From Beroe ovata (lineage: Eukaryota > Ctenophora > Nuda > Beroida > Beroidae): a stretch of 64,000 nucleotides of DNA. Of this stretch, positions 38,301 through 47,300 are shown in pieces; positions within the stretch are counted from its first letter, which is position 1, and the number at the start of each line of letters is the position of its first letter. Below the pieces are notes generated by a model. That model was given only the letters and a program-made list of their open reading frames with translations. It was not told the DNA's origin and did not search any database. Where the stretch lies: assembly GCA_946803715.1 (NCBI GenBank), contig CAMPET010000009.1, positions 1 to 64,000 on the forward strand, given 5' to 3'. Position numbers and translations under genes: made by a program.

Positions 38301-41300
38301 TAGACCCCTCCTGATTGGAGAGGACCTTGTAGCAGCTACCAAGGATACAAATCCTAATATCAGGTAGGTTTTACTTTATACCAAGCTTTGAGGTGTCTTT
38401 TGAGGTGTCTTTTGAGGTGCTCATATCAGTTCTGTTAATCTGCGATCATAGACCATAAGTAAATATCTTGCCTCATCTTGAGAAGTTACCAACTCTCTTT
38501 TCAACCCTCTCCATCAGAATCGCCATTTTCTCCTGGCTCGCGGAGCAGATCAAGATAACTAAAGTTCCCCCCAAACTCCCTAAAGAGCTGAACCTCCTTG
38601 TTCCTGGACTCTACAAGTCCCTCGAGGATAGGAACCCAGAGGTAGATGCTCTTTACAATGGGATGATCAATCGATGATTGTTCATCACCGATCGATGGTC
38701 GTGGATCGCTGAACATTGATCATAGATGGCTTCACTCAAGTTTGTGTTCACTGCCTTGAATGAAACGTCGCTTTTCCTCACTCCACTTCCTGACTCTCCA
38801 TTTCGAAAGGTGCGGAAGTCCGCTCAGGCGTGTTTGCCGTGTATCATGGCACATGTCGGTAACGCTGGGATGATGGAGAAGCTTGACGCACTTGAGCAGA
38901 AGAGCAAGAAGACTGTCCAGGTATATCCGGCGATTTTTGTGTGACATGCACATCGTACCCTCTCCTTGCCCCCTTGTTGCATGCCGTCTTCCCTCTCCCT
39001 CACGCGCCGCACAATTGTCATGTTATAGGGTTGTGTGGCACTTGCCGTTACATTTTGCTTGCAGTTGTGAACAAATTCCACTATTTCAGGACATGTTGGA
39101 TAAATACAAGGAAGAGGCAGAAGCCATGGCTCCGAAAAAAGCAGCCGGTCCTAAAGGAAAATCCCAGCCTAAGCCTGATCCGCAATCCAAGGTATGGCGC
39201 ATGCCCGTTATTATACCCGCGATCTTATCATGCAGTTGACAGTGACTTCAATCTCTTATCTTTAGACCCATATCTGTCTGACGAACCCATTGAGTTTGCT
39301 GCATTCACATGCTCCTGCGACCTGCATAGTCCAATTAGAATGAATTCAATGATCATGTCATTATAATTACCCCAAAAACACAAACCCCAGCCTGCCACGC
39401 CCACAAGAGTAAGAAAACCTGTAAAGGGTGGTGCTAGTCCAGCAAAAAAGAAAGATAGTCCGAGTCCTTCAAAAGTATTACAAATGTTGAAATCACTGAT
39501 ATCTGTGTTTTATTCAATGTTTTTTTTTCAAATCTGTCTGGATTTCCAATCGATGTCGTTTGAATCTATGGCCAAACTTTTTGCCTTTCATACAATCAGT
39601 GTGAAATTTGACGACAGTTCTGTTAAATTTCACCGTGTTTTGTCCGTCATAAGGAATGATCCGTCAAAACCATTGATTGTAATTTCACATCATCCAACTA
39701 CCAACGGTGAACCATCTACAATCACCCCGCCCTCCTCACTCTTCCAATCCTCCAACTCTCATCTCAATAATACCCCCCCTTTCTCAGAAGGGCAGTCCGG
39801 AATCTGCTAAAAACTCAGGGGCTGATGACACTGACAATGGTGATAGGAGACCCGCTAAAAAAGGTAGGGGTAGGAAGTGTCGTAAGTCCACTGGAATTGA
39901 TCGGCTGGTTCTCAGACTTTATGTTTAGATGTCGCTCTGTATCGAAAAAAAAAACAACGAAAACGCTGAGTCTGACGCGCGCTGAGTAATTCGTAGATAG
40001 ATGTCAATTCACACGTTTCCCCGGTTCCAGTTCTTGGCAAGAAGCCAGCTGGCGGTGAGCAGCCCTCTGCCAAAAAGAAGAAGGGAGCAGAAGAAGATGA
40101 CGAGAATGATACACCCCTCAAAGCAAACGACAAGAAACTCCAACGATTCAAGGATGAAAACTCTCTGAAACTGTTGAAATGGAATTTCAAGGTAAATGAA
40201 GTGGGGCCTTCATTATACCAACTGATTTGGTTTGATATGGGTCTCAAATAATATTTTCTTGTTTTTGATAACCTCCCTTCAGCATAATGACCCGAAATTA
40301 CCATCGGCTATTAAGGGGCATGTAGGTCCAACGTGGAAACAATACAATTATTGATGGTGCTCACGACCATCGAAATTGATTTATGTTTGATCTGTCCATG
40401 TATGTACTACATGTGTCTGTCAATGTGCGTCCTCGGATCCCTATAATTGGCAGTGTAAGCAAGTGTACCAGTATAAATTGGTTACCTTAGCCGGATGATA
40501 AGTGACCATGCAGTTCAACTCGATCACAGAGCACACAATCATCCACTCAACATTTCCCACTCTAACATAACCCACACCACAATCCTACTCTACCTTCACT
40601 CTTCCCTCCACCCTACGCTCCCCTCCCTCCACTGTACTCTCCCCCTCCACTCCACTCTACTCTCCCCTCCCTCCACTCTACCCTCCCCTCCCTCCACTCT
40701 ACTCTCCCCTCCCTTCACTCTTGCCCTCCCAGGTTCCCCGTCAAGAGTACTTCGACCAGCTGCAGGAGCTCATGGAGCCCATCTGTAGTCACTCCCTCTT
40801 CGTGAAGCTCTTCCATCAGGACTTCAAGCAGCACATTGAGGCACTCAAGATACTTATCAGTGAGTATCGTCTGGATAAGGACATATTTGGTACTTCAAGT
40901 GGGATGAATCGTGAAAGGCCAAAAGGGAATAGATGCTTGTAGACGGGTGTATTTGTGTGAGCGTATCAGATTGATGGTTGGGGAAATTTTGGTCTAGCAG
41001 CGTATATTGAAAGATTAATCACTCATGACGCTCTTTCTCCTTCAGACATCATTCCTACTCATCTACCGGAAATAAAGCAGTCTCTTGATCTCCTTCTCAA
41101 GTGGATCAGTCTCCGATTCTTCGATACTAACACATCCGTACTCCTTGCCTCACTAGATTGGTCAGTCAGAGTTACCACACTTATATCATTAGAAGGATAG
41201 TTCCGAAACTGTTTAATGATTGCCAACGTAAATATGCCTGTATATTACTAAGGCCATGTTGCCTATAATGAGTATTAGGTAAATTGAAGTCATGGCTACT

Positions 41301-44300
41301 CGTTAGACCAAGAATCATTGCTAGACCTCTCTCAAGCCACTTCAGAAGCGTGTTTATGATCTTGTCCCGCAGGCTGTCCAAGTGTTTTACTCAACTGAGA
41401 GAGGACAAGTACGTTCTTATGGAGCAGGAAGCATCGGCATTCATGCCATATCTCGTGATTAAGGTACGAATCATGTGCACGTGCACTGAGCGCGCGGCGC
41501 AATCACTTACAGTGCACGTGCACTGAGTGTACGTGTACTGAGATGAGTGTGCGGCACTGCGGCGCGCGCGCTGTGGGAGTGAAAGATGGGATTGGAGAGT
41601 TTAGATTAGGGTGTTTTCCTATTCCTCCTCCATCCATATCTCACTACCATTTATAACAGTGCTGATAACATATTGTTAACATATTGATAACATATTGCTC
41701 ATCCCCCAGCTTGGTGATAGTAAAGAGCCTGTGAGGAAGAGTGTCCACTCTCTGTTCAATGAACTGTGTTTCATATACCCAGGACATAGGACCTTCTTCC
41801 ATCTGAGTGAAGGTTTGTCCCATTGGCTTGGCTGAAAAATGCTCATTCCAGGAGAAAATCATTATCCAGCAGAAAACCATTATCAGCTTTCCTGAGCCTA
41901 TTTCCGCAGGTCTGAAGTCTAAGAACAGCCGACNAGGTTCCCCGTCAAGAGTACTTCGACCAGCTGCAGGAGCTCATGGAGCCCATCTGTAGTCATTCTC
42001 TCTTCGTGAAGCTCTTCCACCAGGACTTCAAGCAGCACATTGAGGCGCTCAAGATACTTATCAGTGAGTATTGTATTGTGTGGATAAGGAGATATCTGGT
42101 ACCTCAAGTGGGGATTATAATCGTGAAAGGCCAAAAGGGAATAGATGCTTGTAGACGGGTGTATTTGTGTGAGCGTATCAGATTGATGGTTGGGGAACTT
42201 TTGGTCTAGCTGCGTATTTAGAAAGATTGATCACTCATGACGCTCTATCTCCTTCAGACATCATTCCTACTCATCTACCGGAAATAAAACAGTCTCTTGA
42301 TCTCCTTCTCAAGTGGATAAGTCTCCGATTCTTCGATACGAACACGTCTGTTCTCCTTGCCTCACTTGATTGGTGAGTCAAAGTAACCTACAACACTTAT
42401 ATCACTAGAAGGATAGTTCCGAAACTTCGTAATGAGTGCCAACGTAAACACTAAACATGCCTGTATATCACCAACGCAGGTTGGCCTATGATGGGTATTA
42501 GGTAAATTGAAGTCATCGCTTGACCAACACTCATTGCTAGAAATAAACCTCTAACAAGCCACTTCAGAGGTGTGATCATGATCTTGTCCCGCAGGCTGTC
42601 CAAGTGTTTCACTCAACTGAGAGAGGATAAGTACGTACTTATGGAGCAGGAAGCATCAGCATTCATGCCCTATCTCGTGATTAAGGTACGAATCAAGTGC
42701 ACGTGCACAGAGCGCGCGGCGCAATCACTTAAAGTGCACGTCGCACGTGCACTGAGTGAGACTGAGTGGGACTGAGCGCGCGGCGCGACCACTTACAGTG
42801 CACGTGCACTGAGTGTACGTGTACTGAGAGGAGTGTGTGCGCTGTAGGAGTGAGATGACGAGGGAGAATTTAGATTAGGGTGTTTCCCTATCCCTTCTCC
42901 ATCCATATCTCACTACCATTTATAGCAGTGCTGATAACATATTGTTAACATATTGATAACAGATAACATATTGTTAACATATTGCTCATCCCCCAGCTTG
43001 GTGATAGTAAAGAGCCAGTGAGGAAGAGTGTCCACTCTCTGTTCAATGAACTGTGTTTCATCTACCCAGGACATAGGACCTTCTTCCATCTGAGTGAAGG
43101 TTTGTCCCATTGGTTTGGCTGAAAAAATGCTCTTTCCAGCAGAAAACCATTCTCAGCTTGAGCTAATTTCCTGAGCCTAATATTTCCGCAGGTCTGAAGT
43201 CTAAGAACAGCCGACAGAGAACTGGTGTATTAGAGATCGAGACAAAGCTTATTCTAGAACATGGAATGGAGGTGTGCCATCCCAGTCCCAAGAAGGCCTT
43301 CGAGCTGGTGGCGTCATTCATCGGTGACAAGGATAACTCTGTGAGGTAAGCGGGGGATCGGGATGAGGGGATGAAATTTGGCTTCCTGGGATTGTTTTTT
43401 CACGTTCTAAACTTCTAGTGAGATGGGGATGTGATTTGATGTGTTTCAGGACTGCGGCACTGAACTGTTGTGTAGCAGGTTGGAATTACATTGGGGATTC
43501 GATCCTCAAAATGTGCGGCACTCTCACCGAGAAGGATAAAAGTGAGTGTTGTATCAGTTAACCGTATCCCCAGTTTACGTTGGCGCATGTAATCATAAGT
43601 TGGATATTATCAGTATCCTGTTAACAACCTGGTGATAACACCTCCAGGTATGCTCGAAGAGAGGATCAAACGGGGCGGGAAGAGAATCGAAAGTCCTCCA
43701 AAGTACAAGGGGGTGAGTGAGAAATGTGCCATCGTGAGTGGATATATTGCTGTCGTAGCATGACAAAATGTGAAGCTATTGGGAAGACAATACAACGAGT
43801 CCTGAGAAGAGGGAATACTCGCAGTACTTTGAGTATCCGCGGACGACCAAATTGCGCGCGCTACCGGAATCCCATTTTCAGGACACGTAGACTGTCTCGT
43901 GATGTGAGGGTGCAGCTATCATAGACAATTGCTACTTTGTCAGTTTGTCTGTGTGTGTGAGTGTGTTTGTGTTCGGCTGCTTTTGTCATGTGCCATTTCC
44001 CTTCAGCTAGAGCCAATATCAGGTGAAGAAAGTGAGCATAACCTGAACCAAGAGGTACGTTACTTATCTATTTACTATCAATCAACTAATTAATTAATTA
44101 ATTAATCAATCAGAGGTTAGTGTTTAACCATACGATATCATTCTCAACCAAGCCCAGTTCCTGACGTGTATCATGGCATGTTTGTGTCTGTGTATCCGGT
44201 GTATCAGTATATGGGGTTTTAGAGTTGACAAGCTGGCTATTGTAGAATGCAACTAAACATGCTATGCTACATGAATTATAGAACTCGCCCTGCAGAAGTA

Positions 44301-47300
44301 TGGTTTTTTCTCCTTGACCTCAACTGATAGCCCTCTTCTCCCCCTCAGTTACTACAAAAAGCGAAAGATTCTGAGGATGAGGGCGTGGTCGAGATGGACG
44401 CTATTTCTGTTGAAATCCCCCGAGAACCCTCACCACCCCCTGTCCCTGAGTCCCCACCCCCGATCAAGAAAAGAGGAGAGTTCTACATCGACTACGAGGT
44501 GAGAGACTTGCTCGAAANGGGGATTCGATCCTCAAAATGTGCGGCACTCTAACTGAAAAGGATAAAAGTGAGTGTTGTATCAGTTAACCGTATCCCCAGT
44601 TTACGTTGGCGCATGTAAACGTTGACATAAGTTGGATGTTATCAGTATCCTGTTAACACCTTTGTTGACAACCATGTGATAACACCTACAGGTATGCTCG
44701 AAGAGAGGATCAAACGGGGCGGGAAGAGAATCGAAAGTCCTCCAAAGTACAAGGGGGTGAGTGAGAAATGTGCCATCGTGAGTGGATATATTGCTGTCGT
44801 AGCATGACAAAATGTGAAGCTATTGGGAAGACAGTGCCACGAGTCCTGAAAAAGGGAAATACTAACACTTTGAGAATCTGCCGACCGCCGATACAGGATA
44901 CCTACGTCATTGCGCGGCGTTAATTTGAAAATAGCACGTGGGAATTTTATCTGCGGCCGAGCAAATTGCGCGCGCTGCTGGAATCCCATTTTCAGGGCAC
45001 GTAAACAGTCTCGTGATGTGAGGGTGCAGCTATCATAGACAATTGCTACTTTGTCTGTTTGTGTGTGTGCGTGTGTGTGTGTGTGTGTTTGGCTGCTTTT
45101 GTCATGTGTCATTTCCCTTCAGCTAGAGCCAATATCAGGTGAAGAAAGTGAGCATAACCTGAACCAAGAGGTACGTTACTTATCTATTAACTATCAATTA
45201 ACTAATTAGCTAACTATCAATCAGAGGTTAGTGTTTAACCATACGATATCATTCTCATCCAAGCCCAGTTCCTGACGTGTATCATTGCGCATTTGTGTCT
45301 GTGTATCACGATATGGGGTTTTAGAGTTGACAAGCTGGCTATTGTAGAATGCAACATGCTATGCTACATTAATCATAGAACTTCTCCTGATGAGACATAG
45401 CTTTTACTCCCAGACCTCTACTGATAGTCCCCTTCTCTCCTCCCAGTTACTACAAAAAGCGAAAGATTCTGAGGATGAGGGCGTGGTCGAGATGGACGCT
45501 ATTTCTGTTGAAATCCCCCGAGAACCCTCACCACCCCCTGTCCCTGAGTCCCCACCCCCGATCAAGAAAAGAGGAGAGTTCTACATCGACTACGAGGTGA
45601 GAGACTTGCTCGAAATCGTGCGTTTTACAATTGTGATTTTTATTCCGTGACCGGTTTAACTAAATATATCGATGTAATAGAAGTCCCTGTGTTGTTTTCC
45701 CCTGTTTGTTTAGCAATAGAATAGCATTTTTCCGCAGTCTTCCATCTTTTTTTAAACAGAATAAGCATGTTGTTTTTCCATCGAATTGGCTCTGTTATGC
45801 TGATAGTGATTCAAGCCTTATCTCTCTATCAAACGAACGTCGATTCAGCCCATTCAACGATTTTCAGTGGGATTGTTCACATACAGTGACTATCATAATC
45901 ATTTGTTCAAGTATTACTTGTATATTTTGTATCGCGTGCTAATCCCTAATCCAGGCTAATCCCCATGAACCCCACAATATTATGACGTCATAGTAACACA
46001 TGTGAACAATCCCCCCTAGAATCTGACGAGGCCCGTGACTATCCCGACACACACGCCCTTCTCACATCACGCCAACCTGGACGACCTACCTGATTTTAAC
46101 CCGCCGCAATTCTCCTGGGATAAGGTACTTACTTCCGTGTTTTTGTCCACCTTCCCGCTGTTTTTGTCCGCTTTCCCGCTGTTTTTCGTCCATTTTGGGC
46201 GGGTGTGCTCCTGTCCAATAATCATCTTTCCCTGCACTATTTTTTCCACCCAGCCTGGCCGCGAAGCGGCCTAAAAAGGCATAAGGTGGTTAGGAATTTG
46301 GAGATTTTGGTGAAGATAGTGGGGTTGGTAGGATGGTCGTATGCGGTGGTCCCTCCTTTATAAAACACGTGGGCCGGAACTATTTACGAGTTAATTATAA
46401 ATGGTTTTGTGCGCGCGCGACCATTCAAAGTGTTGTCATAGAAACCACTCCGCACGCAATTGCATTCGCGCAATCGCAAATTAAAATTTTTAACTAAATN
46501 CATAAGCATTGCGTGTAATATGTTTCGTTGTGAGAATCATATCTAGATCTAGATTACTCGTCAAATTGAGGATTGAGATTGTTTTTGTGACATCCATCGA
46601 ATTCAATGATTTTTATAATGATATTGTTGCTTTCCAGAATAATTTGCGGTTTTAGTCCTCTGCTCAAAGTTACATTTCTGTTTCAGTACAGTCAAGTGGT
46701 AATGGAATTTGAGGGGATCAACATTGGAGCTATCACTGAGCTGAATCACGAGTGAGTAAGGAGTGATACTGGGAAGTTGGGGTGAGAGGACCACGCCCAA
46801 ATCTTGTCAGATTCTCTAGATTCCAAATATTTACCATCGCCTAGGATTCATTATTTGAATAGGTTTGTTGTTTGTGGAACCTATCTTTTTGTAGCCTAAT
46901 CCGAACCTTATCCTAGATTGGTTGAGACTATTGGGAACCTGAGACACCCAATCTTAACTGTTGTACTGGATGCCGTGAAGACACTCCATAACATGCTGAA
47001 AAGTCCTCAGGAGGCGCTACAGCTCCAAAAGTGAGTCCAATATTGAGTCCCATATTCACTCCGCTCAGCCTTACTTAAGTTGTATCATCACGACCCCTCC
47101 CACTTTTACCCTCTCTGACCCCTCCACCCATCTCCACTCCCTCATGAGTCATTTTCGCTCTCTCCCTCACAGCTATGTGAACAACTTGGTGATGAGTGCT
47201 ATCTCGCAACTGAGCAAGTTCCCAATCGGCGAAGATGAGAGAGAACTGGCCACTTACCGGGCTATTATCAGTATCCTCATGCTCATTATCAACAATGATA

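Noticed and set aside
40733-43099. True tandem duplication of TOG5 exons
   Set aside because: Copy limits coincide exactly with a single-N join, both copies differ mainly in introns, and only one set keeps the mRNA in frame with the known domain order.
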